DNA of 64,000 bases from Pleurodeles waltl (Eukaryota; Chordata; Amphibia; Caudata; Salamandridae), in contig NC_090442.1 of the NCBI RefSeq assembly GCF_031143425.1, positions 430,731,776-430,795,775 of the forward strand. The letters run 5' to 3'. Under the pieces are notes generated by a model. That model was not told where the DNA came from and made no database searches. It saw only the letters and a list, made by a program, of their open reading frames with translations. Numbering within the stretch: position 1 is the first letter of the stretch; each line of letters opens with the position of its first letter. Below, piece after piece: positions 23,320-35,769 of the stretch. Made by a program: the position numbers and the translations under genes.

Positions 23320-23935
23320 AAGGGGATTCATGAAGGGAAGATTGAAGGCTGGCACCGAGGAGGAAGTTTGAATTGGCGTTAGAGGTAGCTAACGCATATA
23401 GTGGCAGATTGAAGAAAAGTGCAGCGCCACTTTTCTTGCGCACCTTAGCGCCCCACTACCGCCACCATGTGTGCTCCGTATTTAAAATACGGCGCAGGAT
23501 GGCGCACAGTAGGGGGCAATAGCGTCAGAATTCTTTATGCTATTGATGTACTGTTCAGGGTTAGCACCAATTTTTTTTACGCAAACCCTGAAAAGTACAT
23601 AGGGGTCCACTGTAACCAATAGTGTGCCCCCTTTTAACACCTGCTCTGAGCAGGTATTAAAAGTGCTGCAAAAAATGACACAAAGAAAGCTTTTAGATTT
23701 CTTTGCGCCATTGTTTCGCCCCCCCTTATGGGGGAATGCCCCCCTTGCATATATTATGTCTGGCACAGGCATAATGTGGCGCAAGGGGTTACAAAGTGGC
23801 TCAATGCATACATTGCAGCACTTTGTAAATTTGGAGCCTCGTTTTTGCCATAAGATCACTACATTAGCGTTAAAAAATGATGCTAATGTGGCTATACTAT
23901 GGCAAAAGAGGCTCTTAAATCTGCCCCGTAGTTTC
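23320..23935. mobile_element. Probable MITE with internal hairpins
   Basis: The block is built from small inverted repeats, for example ccgtatttaaaatacgg near 23475, a ttaacacctgctctgagcag-type palindrome near 23635 and agaaagcttttagatttctt near 23686. It has words typical of abundant salamander non-autonomous elements (gcgccccactac, aatctgcccc at the right end). The termini are not clear enough to name a target duplication. Confidence 0.5.
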
Positions 23936-23976
23936 TTGCAATAGAGTAAAGACAAATCAGGTTTTGTAAGCACTTA

Positions 23977-24605
23977 GGCCCTCATTACAACTTTGACGGG
24001 CGGCGGAGGCCGCCCGCCAAAGTTGCGCCGCAGGAATACCGCACCGCGGTCTGAAGACCGCGGCCGGCATTCTGAGTTTCCCGCTGGGCAGGCGGGCGGC
24101 CGCCTTAAGGCCGCCCGCCAGCCCAGCGGGAAACAACCTTCCCACGAGGACGCCGGCTCGGAATCGAGCCGGCGGAGTGGGAAGGTGCGACGGGTGCTAC
24201 TGCACCCGTCGCGTATTTCACTGTCTGCTATGCAGACAGTGAAATACAAGCGGGGCCCTCTTACGGGGGCCCCTGCAGTGCCCATGCCATTGGCATGGGC
24301 ACTGCAGGGGCCCCCAGGGGCCCCGCGACACCCCCTACCGCCATCCTGTTCCTGGCGGGCGAACCGCCAGGAACAGGATGGCGGTAGGGGGTGTCAGAAT
24401 CCCCAAGGCGGCGCAGCATGCTGCGCCGCCTTGGAGGATTCTGACGGGCAGCGGAAAACCGGCGGGAGACCGCCGGTTTTCCTGCACTGACCGCGGCCAA
24501 AGCGCCGCGGTCAGAATGCCCTAAGGGGCACCGCCAGGCTGTCGGCGGTGCTCCCGCCAACCACGAGCCTGGCGGTCACAGACCGCCAGGCTCGTAATGA
24601 GGGCC
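23977..24605. mobile_element. Hairpin-chain MITE with Harbinger-type ends
   Basis: This 629-bp, GC-rich element begins ggccctcattac and ends gtaatgagggcc. The triplet tta flanks both ends (23974-23976, 24606-24608), a typical Harbinger duplication. The end sequence matches the right end of H1 (ggccctcattctgac). Nearly the whole interior consists of consecutive perfect or near-perfect hairpins: about 24041-24064, 24076-24134, 24136-24186, 24187-24212, 24213-24247, 24273-24307, 24327-24395, 24396-24443, 24450-24485, 24491-24510 and 24565-24593. No open frame is meaningful here. It is a candidate substrate for the H1/H2 transposase family. Confidence 0.9.
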
Positions 24606-24609
24606 TTAG

Positions 24610-25160
24610 TATGCTTTCTGTGTAGCTTTCTTTAGAGGTAAATGCGACGATATGTGAACTCTATCATATGACAAGGGTTTGAAGATATTTGCATTACTTA
24701 TTAAGAATACCTGCCTGCACTTACGTTAAAATATTTAGCTCGAATAGTAACAGCTTAATCTAACGAAAATAATGATGAAAGAGAGACCTGCTTATCTGCT
24801 GCTGGGAAGCAGAGGAAGGAATTCCTGGCATTTCCCTCTAGTTTAGATTGGCAACACGGACTTTTCCAACCTGCCTGCTTCCTCCAGCAAGAGAAGGTTA
24901 AGCTCTTTAGAATGTACCTATTGGTCATTTGGACCTTTAACCTGACAGGTTATGGAGCACAGTAATCAGCTCACTCAGCCAGGCAGCTAAAAAGCCATAT
25001 TTCATTAAGAACTGAATCAGAAAAATACTTTCTTACAGAGGTATAGTAACACATTTTGTAGACGTAAATCCGATATTAGATATGACTTCCAGATCCAAAA
25101 TATGAGAGGAAAACAGTGACTGTGAATCTTGTATCACAGGTCAATCCAAATTTAAACTAA
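24610..25160. other. Non-coding stretch, nothing recognised
   Basis: No gene or clear repeat was recognised. Confidence 0.5.
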
Positions 25161-25162
25161 AA

Positions 25163-25980
25163 GGCCCATATTTATACTTTTTTACACAAAAATGAGCGAA
25201 TGCAGTTTTGCGTCACAAAGTATAGCGCCGGCTTGCGTCATTCCAGAGTGCCAGCCGGGCACCAAATTTATGGAGTCCCACAAGACTGCGCTAAGAGTGG
25301 GCTAGCGTCTGGGAAAATGACGTTAGCCGGGTCGGGATGGCAGTACGGGGGAAGGGAGTTTTGCCTTAAAAAATGACGCTAGGCTGGTTAGAGGCAAAAT
25401 AAATGCCATTAACTAGCCTAGGGTAATTTCCTGATGCAAAACGATCCATACCACATGCCTTATAAAAGACAGGAGTCATACCCACCACCCCAATGGAAAG
25501 CACAGGGGACAAGTGTCCCCTGGGCATGGCCATTGCACCCAGTGCCATGTAGAAGGGCCCATTTCATGGCCCCACGTGGCACTTAAATTTGCCAATAGTT
25601 TGGTTTAAATACTTACTTCTACATACCCTACTTACCTGGGATGGGGTCTCCTATCCTCTGGTGTCCCTCTGGAGAGGGTGGGGGTGTTCCCGGGGCTTTG
25701 GGTGGGCACCTGTGGGCTCTTTCCATGGTGCTTGACCATGGAAATGGGTCAACAGGTCCCCTTATGCTCGATCTGACCCAGGCGTTAAACAATGGTGCTA
25801 TGGAGGCTTAGCACCATTATTTTAGCCCACCACCGGAGAATAATAAGGCTCTAGGGCCTTTGGATGGGAAACCCTACCTAGCATCTCATTGACACAAGGA
25901 GGTTTCACCCATCCAAAAAAAGGACGTTAACTCCAATATTTTGGTGCTAGACAGGTCTAGAGTCAAAATATAAATATGGA
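25163..25980. mobile_element. Candidate MITE
   Basis: The left end ggcccatatttatactttt is mirrored at the right, where the reverse complement reads ccatatttatattttgact. The interior has the gcgtcat and gcgct words common in this class. The right end lacks the terminal gg or gc, and no target duplication could be fixed. Confidence 0.5.
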
Positions 25981-25984
25981 TTTA

Positions 25985-26890
25985 AGTTTGCGCTGAATTT
26001 GCATAAGAAAATTATGCAAATTCAGCGTAAACAGAGTATAAATTTGCCTCAAAGTGCACAAAACACACTACACATTATACACTTCCCCAAAGGAGTGGAT
26101 CATTTATTTTCAGTACCCAATTTAATTTTAGCAATTTAGACTAGGTCCCATCTGCCACTGAGATACTTGTGAATAGATATCTTGCTGAGTCAGGTAGACG
26201 TGTACCCCACGTAGCCTTCCTCGGTGCAGATACATGTGAACATGTTTCATCCATATCCTATTTAGGATCCCTTGCAACAGCTATTCAAAGCAGCAGACCT
26301 TATTTCAATGGTGGTCACTGAAGGCTGCAGCTAAACACTATTCTAGACAGAGCACTACAGCAGATGACATTTTATTACAGTAGATTTCATTTCATGAGCA
26401 GGTCTCAACCCACAGCAGAAGTAAAATAAATGAGAGGTTTAAAAAAAAAGAGAAACTAGGAATTTTCACAAGTACAACCCAGATCCATGACAGTTGTTAT
26501 CAACATCATAAATTTCAGCACATCAGAGACTGTGCTTTAGTTTTTTTAAATGAGCAAAGCAAGTGAAGTCCTTCATCAGTTCTTTATTTTCTGTTAGACA
26601 TCATATTTGTAGGGAAAACATGCAGTCCACTGTTCTAAGCCTGGCCAAGGCACCATCTTTATGAGAAATTACAACTGATTTTGGGATTATTAAATATTAG
26701 CAGAGATTCTGCGCTAGAACAGTGTTGGTTTGTGAAAAAGCAGTATATTATTAATTACTGAGGTATCCGCATCAAGTCCACAGTCACTTAAAAAAAGCTC
26801 ACAACTCAAATGTCACATTAACCCCAGTCTGCTTCATTCCCAATTGAAGCTGATAACAAATAATTTCAAAAAAAGTTAACATATTAAGGG
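25985..26890. other. Non-coding stretch, nothing recognised
   Basis: AT-rich sequence without a recognisable gene or repeat, apart from a small palindrome (aattcagcg / cgctgaatt with ttatgcaaa) near 25993-26030. Confidence 0.5.
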
Positions 26891-26896
26891 CACTTA

Positions 26897-27076
26897 GGGG
26901 GTTATTACAACTTTGGAGGAGGTGTTAATCTGTCCCAAATGTGACGGATATACCACCAGCCGTATTACGAGTTCCATAGGATATAATGGACTCGTAATAC
27001 GGCTGGTGGTAAATCCGTCACTTTACCGTCACTTTTGGGACGGATTAACACCTCCTCCAAAGTTGTAATAACCCCC
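26897..27076. mobile_element. Palindromic MITE, copy 2
   Basis: This 180-bp near-perfect palindrome begins gggggttattacaactttgg and ends with its mirror. The triplet tta flanks both ends (26894-26896, 27077-27079). It belongs to the same family as 21806-21995. The central loop reads in the opposite orientation (ttccataggatataatgga here, tccattatatcctatggaa there), so the two copies are inserted in opposite directions. Confidence 0.9.
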
Positions 27077-27079
27077 TTA

Positions 27080-28560
27080 ATCTACATTATACCTCTTGAC
27101 AATGAACACAGAACTGGAGGTAAAATCACTTGTACTCATTAACACATACCCATATATGTAAACAGATGCATCTCCAAACATGCACAAGATTTAACCACCT
27201 TTGTAGGGGCATGAAATTCCACTTAGAAACTGATGAAAGTTGTTATGATCTACGAAACGTGGCAGTAGCTTAGGGTGTAACTTAGTGCTAACATGAAATT
27301 ACTTGAAATGGCCTGAAAAAGCCCCTTTTTAGACATTAGGATGGGTAAAACTGTACTTTGAATAAAAAAAAAAATTAAAAAAAAGATTTCCTGGCTAAAA
27401 AACAAAGCATGCTATTTGGGGGAAATTGGGGGAAATTGCACCTACCAAGTTGGTAACCTTTCACCGACCCAGCCAACCATATTGACAATTTTGACAACTT
27501 TTCACTCACATTGGAGGTAACCCTTTATGACCAGAAGTCTCCTTCATGACCTTCCTGACAAACAACTACTTCATCTACAACATAAGAAACTCAACTACAC
27601 TTGATATATCATTAGTTATGTAATTCATAAAGGTAGTTACCAGGGTTTGCAGGCAGACCATCACCACATTCCTATCAGTTCAAACATTTAAAGAACTTTA
27701 GCTATAGATCAAACGATAGGTCAAAGTAGAAAACATTCTAGCCCATAAAAGCAATGATACCGACAACACTGGAAGTTCATGTGTGACATGCCCTTTGAAT
27801 GTGGAGAAAATTACTGAAATGGATACTGTGACTATCTTCACATCGTATAACACCAGAAGTATGAAGAATATCTCAAATATCCCCTTCAAAACCGAATAAA
27901 AATGGTAAACAATGAATTCAACATTTCTCATGCACATACCTTCCCAACACCCCCCTCCCCGTTCAGAAAAAAATGCTTTTAATTCAATTCACGTTTCACA
28001 GATACAATCCTCAAATTCCATCACAAATAACTACCTCATCCCCCACTGAACTTTTCTAAGACCCACTTTCTCCTAAACAACAGTTTCAAATGCTTGAAAA
28101 ATGGAAATGGTGGACTTATTTTCAGAGTTGAAGAGAACATACAATTTTGTTAGCTAGAAATTTTCCATCCAATGTCATGTTGTCATTTTTTTTCTTTTGG
28201 TATTTCATAAAATAAAGACCTAACTCAAAATAAGAAAGCATTTTCTTTGAAAAACAAGGTCCTGGCTAATTTTGTATTTCTCTTTTCCAAAGTTGCTATT
28301 CGTCACTCACACATAAACTGTGGCACTGTGTACTCTGGTACCTTCACATGTTCATCAAGTGAGATTAACCATTACTATCTATTCTCTCTCCACTCTATTA
28401 TATTCCATACAAATATCTTCTTTCTAAATTCACACCATTCCTACAACATCTTCATTATCTTCTGTAGAACTCAGAGCAGGACTGAGCTATAAAAAAACTA
28501 AAAAACAAGAATTCTACTCATCCCCTTGACAAGTTAACCCACAACTTGGTATTTGCTGCG
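27080..28560. other. Non-coding stretch, nothing recognised
   Basis: AT-rich sequence. The longest open frames are under 90 codons and show no domain. Confidence 0.5.
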
Positions 28561-28592
28561 ATACATATGTGTATATATATATATATATGTAT

Positions 28593-30746
28593 TGTTAGAC
28601 TTTTTCATCCTTGGCTTGGTCTCCTTTATCTTTTTGCCTCAGTTCCCCAGGTTGTTGATGTGTGCTGGACTCTGATTTTACTGCTTTTGTTACTCTGGGC
28701 ACTTTACCACTGCTAAACAGTGCTAAAGTGCAAGTGCTCCTTTACAAAATGAGTTTGTAATTGGTTTATCCATGATTGGCATATTTAGTTTACTAGTAAG
28801 TCCCTAGTAAAGTGCACTAGAAGTCCCAGGGCCTGTAAATCAAATGCTACTAGTGGGCCTGCAGCACTGGTTGTGCCACCCACATAAGTAGCTCTGTAAT
28901 CATGTCTCAGACCTGCCATTGCAGTGTCTGTGTGTGCAGTTTTAACTGTAAATTCGACTTGGCAAGTGTACCCACTTGCCAGGCCTAAACCTTCCCTTTT
29001 CTTACATGTCAGACACCCCTAAGGTAGGACCTAGGTAGCCCCAAGGGCAGGGTGCAGTGTACGGTTAAGGTAATGTGTTGTATAAGGCCTGTCCCTCTCA
29101 TAGGTTAACATGGGGGCTACCTTTAAATCTGATTAAAGTGTAGATTCCCTTTGGGAGTGGATGAACATGTGGAGTTTGGGGTCTCTGAGCTCACAATTTA
29201 AAAATACATCTTTTAGTAAAGTTGATTTTAAGACTGTGTGTTTGGAAATGCCACTTTTAGAAAGTGAGCATTTTCTTGCTTATACCATTTCTGTGACTCT
29301 GCCTGGTTGTGGATTCCCTGTCTGGGTCAGTTTGACAGTTGGGCTTGTTGCACCTCACACTAGACAGTGACACAAAGGGAGCTGGGGTGTAGCCTGCATA
29401 TTCTGATGATTCAGCTGTGCTGGGGGGGGCGGAGTTGTCACTCACACCTGAAAGGGCTGTGCCTTCCCTCACACAATGCAGTCTCCAACCTCCTGGTGAG
29501 TGTCTGGGGCCTGGCCCGGGCAAGGCTGGATTTCACATTCCAAAGAGAATTTACTTTGAAGTAGGCCTACTTCAAAGGAGAAATTGGGTATAAGAAGGGC
29601 ACCCAAAACCACAGACTTTAGAAACCCTTCTGGAAACAAGAGGAACCTCTGCCTGGAGAAGAGCTGAAGAGCTGAGGAAGAAGAGCTGTCCTGCCTGTGA
29701 CTGTGCTTTGTGGAGCTATCCTGCAGTTGCTGCTTTTGCCAGAGTGAGAAGGCAAAGACTGGACTTTGTGTGCCTTCCATCTTGAGAAGAAATCTCCAAG
29801 GGCTTGACTTAGAGCTTGCCTCCTGTTGTTTGAAGTCTCAGGGACAGCAAAGACTGCTACTCTGCCCTGTGGTGCCCATCCAGTTCCAGGGACCCTGAAA
29901 GGAGAATCTGTCAGCCTAAAGACAAGGAAATCCACGCACAGAGCGCCATGCGGGGAAAAGATCGCCGCAACTCCGATCTGTGGCTGAAGAAAAGACGTGC
30001 CGCCAGCTCCGCAGTTGAGAAATGACGCTCGCAGGAAACACGACTGACAAATCGACGCACGGAACAGGAGAAACTACGCTCAGGATCGCTGACGGAGGCT
30101 GGGAGATCACAACCCGCACTGTGGGGTTTTCGGATCATCGTGCAGCTGGATGTCTGACTCAAGTACCGCTGTGCATGGAAAAACAACGCAAGGCCTGCCC
30201 GGATCGAGAGTGCTGACCGGATCGACGCACCGCTCTCCTGCGGAGAGAAGATACAACACGTCACGACCCGGTGAAAGGAGAAATGACGCACAGTCCTGCT
30301 CGTAAGTGGAATCAACGCCTCGCAAGACCTTTTTGATGTGCACTCGCCTGTGCAGCGTTATTTTTGACGCGCACCAGTTACATTTTCAAGCTAGCAGCGC
30401 TAGTGTGTGTTTAAAACTACTTAAAGACTCTTTTTGCATTTTTATTGATAACTTGACTTGTGTATTGTGGATTTTTGTCATTTTGGTCTTGTTTTGTTTA
30501 GATAAATATTTCCTATTTTTCTAAACCAGTGTTGTATCATTTTGCAGTGTTTTCATTAAGTTACTGTGTGTGTTGATACAAATACTTTACACCTAGCAGT
30601 CTGAAGTTAAGCATACTGCTCTGCCAAGCTACAAAGGGGGTAAGCAGGGGTTAGCTGAGGTTGATTCTCTTTTACCCTGGCTAGAGTGAGGGTCCGTGCT
30701 TGAATAGGGGGTAACCTGACTGTCAACCAAAGACCCCATTACTAAC

Positions 30747-30747
<1 letters not shown>
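28593..30747 (+). mobile_element. Solo LTR with 5-bp target duplication
   Basis: The unit starts TGTTAG and ends CTAACA, the short inverted ends typical of an LTR. It is flanked on both sides by tgtat (28588-28592 and 30748-30752), a 5-bp duplication. It sits within a (TA)n tract, which continues on both sides. The length of 2155 bp is long for an LTR. No internal region, primer-binding site or gag-pol frame is present, so this is best read as a solo LTR. The 3' part near 30350-30540 is T-rich. Diverged copies in the window lie at 1300-2250, 15912-18460 and other places. Confidence 0.8.

Positions 30748-30748
<1 letters not shown>

Positions 30749-30836
<88 letters not shown>
30749..30836. 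repeat. (TA)n microsatellite
   Basis: Almost uninterrupted alternating t and a for about 87 bp. It is the continuation of the (TA)n tract (28571-28590) into which the solo LTR inserted. Confidence 0.95.
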
Positions 30837-30838
<2 letters not shown>

Positions 30839-30851
30839 TGTTTCACTGAAA

Positions 30852-31105
30852 AAACCAAAAAAAACAAAAGCTACAGGGATGTTATAGTTAGGGTGACATT
30901 TTACTCATAGAAATTCAGCAGTTATAGTTATACTTATGTTAAGAAACAATAACTTGTTGCCCAAAGTTACTTTCTGGAACAAGTTATAATTTCTTCAGAT
31001 AAGTATAACCATAAGTGTAACTGTAACTGCTGAATTTCTGTGTTTTTTTTATGGGTAAGCATCAACCTAACTATAACATCCCTGTAATCTTTGTTTCTTT
31101 CACTG
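30852..31105. repeat. 250-bp imperfect inverted repeat
   Basis: The left arm (ctacagggatgttatagtta, then aaattcagcagttatagtta) is mirrored by the right arm (taactgctgaattt, then taactataacatccctgtaa). The arms enclose a central ataacttgttg/caacaagttat-like core near 30950-30985. Confidence 0.8.
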
Positions 31106-32035
31106 AATTTCTATGAGTTTTTAATGCCACGTTAGTATTTCTGTCAGGTTGCAGCCAGCCAATCAGGGCCTTGCTTTTCCTCCAGATTTCAGGAGGATCA
31201 AAAGAGGTTCCAAGGAGGATTCCCACCTCTTGATATACAAATTTCTCTTCCTTTAATAACTCCAAAATAACTGAATGGTCTTACACCACATAACAAGAAT
31301 CATGATCTTTGTTTTACTCCCCTTTTTCTGTCCCCCGCTTGACAGATTACCCCAAAACTTTCTATGTAAAACAAGACTCTAAGGCACACTTTATTTGTAA
31401 CAGTTCATAATGATTCATCAAATGGCCCCAAAGGTATTGCCAAGTCAAACAAACGCTTTTTCAATGGAAACTAGATCCTAACTATAACTACAATAGAAGT
31501 TCAGCAGTTATAGTTACGGTAAGCGCCCCTCCCATGCACAGTTTTCTTCTAAAAAATGATAATGCAAATATCATATTGATATTATCAATGATTTTATCAA
31601 AGATGGCATGAGTTAAGTAATATGTGGGGTAATTAGCAGTGCATGACGAGGGCGCGAGTTAAAGTTACCTTAGGGCACAAGTTATAGTTACTTGAGCTAA
31701 CCATAACAATAACTGCAGAATGTCTATGGTTTTGTGCGAGTAAATTTAAATCCTAACTATAACATCCCTGTAGTCTTTGTTTTTTTTAAGTGAATTTCTG
31801 TTTTTTTAATTCTATTTCTCCACTATAACATCCCTGTAACCTTTTTTTTTTCAGTGAATTTATATTGTTTTTTAATTACTATATGTTAATGCAACTGCTG
31901 CTGCTCACGGCTTTAAGCCATGTGCGATTTGGGTTGTCGGCAGAGCCTGGCCTCTGGCCAGGCCCTGCAGCTAAGCCCTTAAAATCAACAAACCCCGCAC
32001 TGAGGAAGGCCAAAGGCTGGCCACAGAACCTGTCT

Positions 32036-32480
32036 CTGTAAGTGGATCTGTGAGTGGGTGCGTGAGTGGATCTGAGTGGGTGCATGAGTGTCTGAGTGGG
32101 TGTGTGGGTGGGCGCATGAGTCTCTGAGTGCATGTATGAGTGAATGAATTAGTGTCTGAATGAGTCTGTGAATTATTTATTTTTTATTTCATATCCTCTA
32201 ATATCTTGCACCATGCACGGCCTTCGGCCATTTGCAGAGGGGGCTAGCTGAAGGCCCAGCCGCCTTCCCCTTTAACCACCCAATCATGCATGCATAAGTC
32301 TCTGCTTGGGTCTGTGAATGTGTGCAGGAGTACCTCAATGGGTCTGTCGGTGGGTCCGTTGGTCTCTGAGTGGGTCTGTGAGTAGGTGGGTGAGTGTCTG
32401 AGAGGGTATCTGAGTAGGTGCATGAATATCTGAGTGTGTCTCTGAATGGGGGCATGAGGGTCTGAGTGGGTCTGTGACTG
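32036..32480 (+). repeat. Degenerate gagtgggt-type minisatellite, two blocks
   Basis: Short units of the type gtgagtgggtctgagtgggtg repeat irregularly at 32036-32170 and 32290-32480. The blocks are separated by a copy of the catgcacggc module. Open frames rich in Thr, Pro and His on the minus strand are by-products. Confidence 0.7.
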
Positions 32481-33179
32481 GATGTGTTTTTTTTATTTGT
32501 TTTGGCATTATTCATGAATTCATTGCAACATTACACGGGGGCGTTGCTGATGGTCGCGACAAATTCACAAATATCGGGTGTGGGAAAAAATACCTGTTTC
32601 CTGACATATTATACCTCAGGGGCCCCTCAAAATGTCTTTCCCTTTTAATACCTCAAAAACGACAGAATAAATTACACCAAATAATTGAAATAATACTCTG
32701 TTGAACAAAATCTATCCTTCTACCAAATCTGGTGTAATTCCGTCCAGCCGTTCGGGCTGTAGTTGTGTTTAAAACTCCTATAGGAATTAACGTGGGAAAC
32801 ACACTTTTTTTACTCCCCTTTTTCTCGGTCCCCGTCTGACAAATCACCCCAGTACTTTCCATGCACAACAAGAATCAGGGGTACACTATTTTGGAATTTT
32901 TTGTGAAGATAAGTCAAATGAGACCAAAGATATAGGTATGTTAAAAAATGCTTTTCCTATGGAGACATGGTCATAACTATAACTACCTAGTGGCGACTGC
33001 GAGTAGAAGGCGTAGAAGGCGTTAGCCGAAACTCGTTGACATTCTGTTTGTTTGGAAGTAGCACATCGAATGAAAATAAAAATGAATTTATGGAAGAAAC
33101 GTTTGGTCAGCGGCTGCTTTTACGTTACACAAACGGTGCTGTGAATTCGAGCTGGGGTGCAGCTGAGTGATGAGTGGAA

Positions 33180-33345
33180 TTTCATCAATTTTAAATATAT
33201 ATATATGTATATCCAAAAACAAACAGTTGCAAGCAACTTCACCACCTCACTCCAGGAGAAAGTTATTTATTTTTATTGCAGTCAAAATTAAATCACCATC
33301 CTTCACCACCAACGCGTTTCGACATACTGGTCCTGATCACATATA
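33180..33345 (-). repeat. Possible Penelope-type terminal fragment
   Basis: On the minus strand it contains gtcgaaacgcgttgg next to a (TA)n tract, a word combination common in terminal repeats of Penelope-like elements. The matching ctga core is not in the expected place, so it is not called a ribozyme. Low confidence. Confidence 0.3.
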
Positions 33346-34954
33346 TGTATATATATATATATATATAGATGTATATGTACACACACACACACACACACAA
33401 ACATTAAGCAACAATTACCAAGTTATGGACGACACTGGGTAGGTATACTTAGGATCATGTTTCCACAAGGAATGCCTTTTTTGTGTTGCAACTAAATTTA
33501 GCACAACTTTACAAATCTACAAAATATTTCCCCAGAATTGCTACTTTTTGAGTAGTTTGTGCATGGAGAGTTTCAAGTTAATTCATCAAGCAGGAATAGA
33601 GAGAAAGGGGGGTGTCCCAAAAAAAACCTTTTTCCTACTCATTTTGCCATAAAACCTTAAACACAGCTATGTCCCAAACCGCTGAATGGATTTACACCAA
33701 ATTTGACAGAAACTAGATGCTTATCAAGAAAGAGAGCTTTTTATATTTTGGTGTAAATCCATCCAGTAGTTTTGGAGAAATTCAGCTTAAAAATATTGTA
33801 TATAGTATGCCATGGAGGGTCCACAGAGCTGTCAGTTGTCATCCTGAGATCTAATTGGCTGCTCCCACCTCAACAGGAAGGGGTAGCAGGCATCTTAGGA
33901 CTCAGTCCAAGTCCTAAAAAAGCAATAAAGGTAGGGATATCCTGACACCCAAGGCCTGGTGGTGGCGGCCCAGAGGGCCAAAATTTCTTTTTTTTTTTAA
34001 TTTTGCAGCTGATTCACAGAGGATTTTTAAAAAATAGAGCTGGCTCCTGTCTGCTTTCATTAAAAGAAAACCCTGGATGAGCCAGACTGGGGTGTGATTA
34101 GGTGTGGTGTATGTTTTAGGGTGACAAATGTGCACAGTCCCACTCCTCGAGCCTTCAAGAGGCCCTGGGGACCACATCACTGGGGCCGGTATCCTATTTA
34201 AAGGGCTGGAGAGTGCACAGACTAGCTCCACAACCCTCCAAGAGGCCATAGGACCCCATCCACTGGGGCTGGTAATTTTAATAAAGGGGAAGGGGGTTTA
34301 ATATTGAAATTTACATTTGGTTAAAATGATTGGTAAATTTTGGAGAAAGACGATACATTTACTTTATAATTACAGTGTTGAGTTTGGAGGTGAGGGTTTG
34401 GCTGCCTCTGCGGGGGGTTTGGCTGTCGGGCCTTTACACCATGGCATGGCAATCTCTCACCATGCATGGCCTGGAAGCTGTGCACCGCGAGGGGTGGTGG
34501 CTTTACTTATGGTACTAAAATATTTCTTAATGGTGAACAAAACATAGAAATAAATTGAATAAAAACAAAGAGTAGAGTAAGGTTATAGTGAGGTGAAATA
34601 TTCAGTAACAATGTAACAAATGAAACTCTAAAAACATAGAAATTTACCAGTTAATAATTATAATTATCTCATGCCCTAAGGTGACCATAACTCACACCCT
34701 TATCAGGAAAAGGTAATTACATTATTCATTATATTTTCTCCAACAGCATTGATAATATCACTGCAACACTTGTAATTAACTGATTAATGATAAAACAGCA
34801 TGAGTTATAGTTACCTTAGGGCTTGAGTTATAGTTACTTGAGCTAACTCTAACTGATAAACTTCTATGATTTCTGGTTCAAAATGTCACGTTGTTACTGA
34901 AAATTTCATCTAACTATACAGTATAACTATAACTATAATGTTACTTTAAACCTT

Positions 34955-34958
34955 GTTT

Positions 34959-34990
<32 letters not shown>

Positions 34991-35012
34991 TTATATATAT
35001 ATATATACCTCC

Positions 35013-35062
<50 letters not shown>
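34955..35062. repeat. (TA)n microsatellite
   Basis: Long alternating t/a tract with a few interruptions (gtatatatat, cctccg). Confidence 0.9.
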
Positions 35063-35068
<6 letters not shown>

Positions 35069-35769
35069 CTACTGGCGGTCAGCAGTCACCATTAAGTAGT
35101 TATAGTTAGGACCATGTTTCCATACAAAAAGCATTTTTTGACTTCCCTATATCTTTGGCGCAGTTTGATGAATCTTCACAAAATTTTCCAATAAAAGTGC
35201 TCCTGAGAATTTGATTGTACATAGAAAGTTTTGGGGTGATCTATCAAGCAGGGGTGAGAAAAAGGGAGCTTAAAAAAAGTGTTTCCCCTTATAATTCCTA
35301 TGCACCATATGTGGCAGAAAGGTAGGTTTTTGTCCAGAAAGAATCATTTTTCTCTTTTATTGCATACCCATTAAGTATTTTCTGAGATATTAAAACTAAA
35401 TATAGATATCTGGAGGTGTAAGAACTTTGCAAATACTCCAGATCTCATGCAGAGATCTGATTGACTGCAACCAGGAACTGTTGACAGCCATCATGGGACT
35501 CAGATTCAGCTGTATCCCTGAAAAAAAGATTTAACAAAAAGAAAAGGGGTCAGGGTAGGGACACCGTGACTCCCTAGCTCTGGTGTTGATGTCCCAGAGG
35601 GGTCTCGCCAGGGAAAAAAGCACTTTAAAAAAAAATTGCTGCAAATGTATTCACAAATTGAAACAAAAACCAAGCGCTAGCTTTCACATTTGCTTTGAAT
35701 AGAGTCCCAGGTGGAGCAGGTTTGGTACATTTTCTAAAAAAAAAAAAGGAGGGGGTGCATGGGCCCCCC

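Noticed and set aside
24213..24307. microRNA precursor genes
   Set aside because: The stems are long enough but are part of a repetitive hairpin-chain transposon. Without small-RNA data a gene call is not supportable.
33290..33335. Second hammerhead-like motif (gtcgaaacgcgttgg on the minus strand)
   Set aside because: The required ctgaNga core is not upstream on the same strand at a workable distance. Kept only as a possible Penelope terminal fragment.
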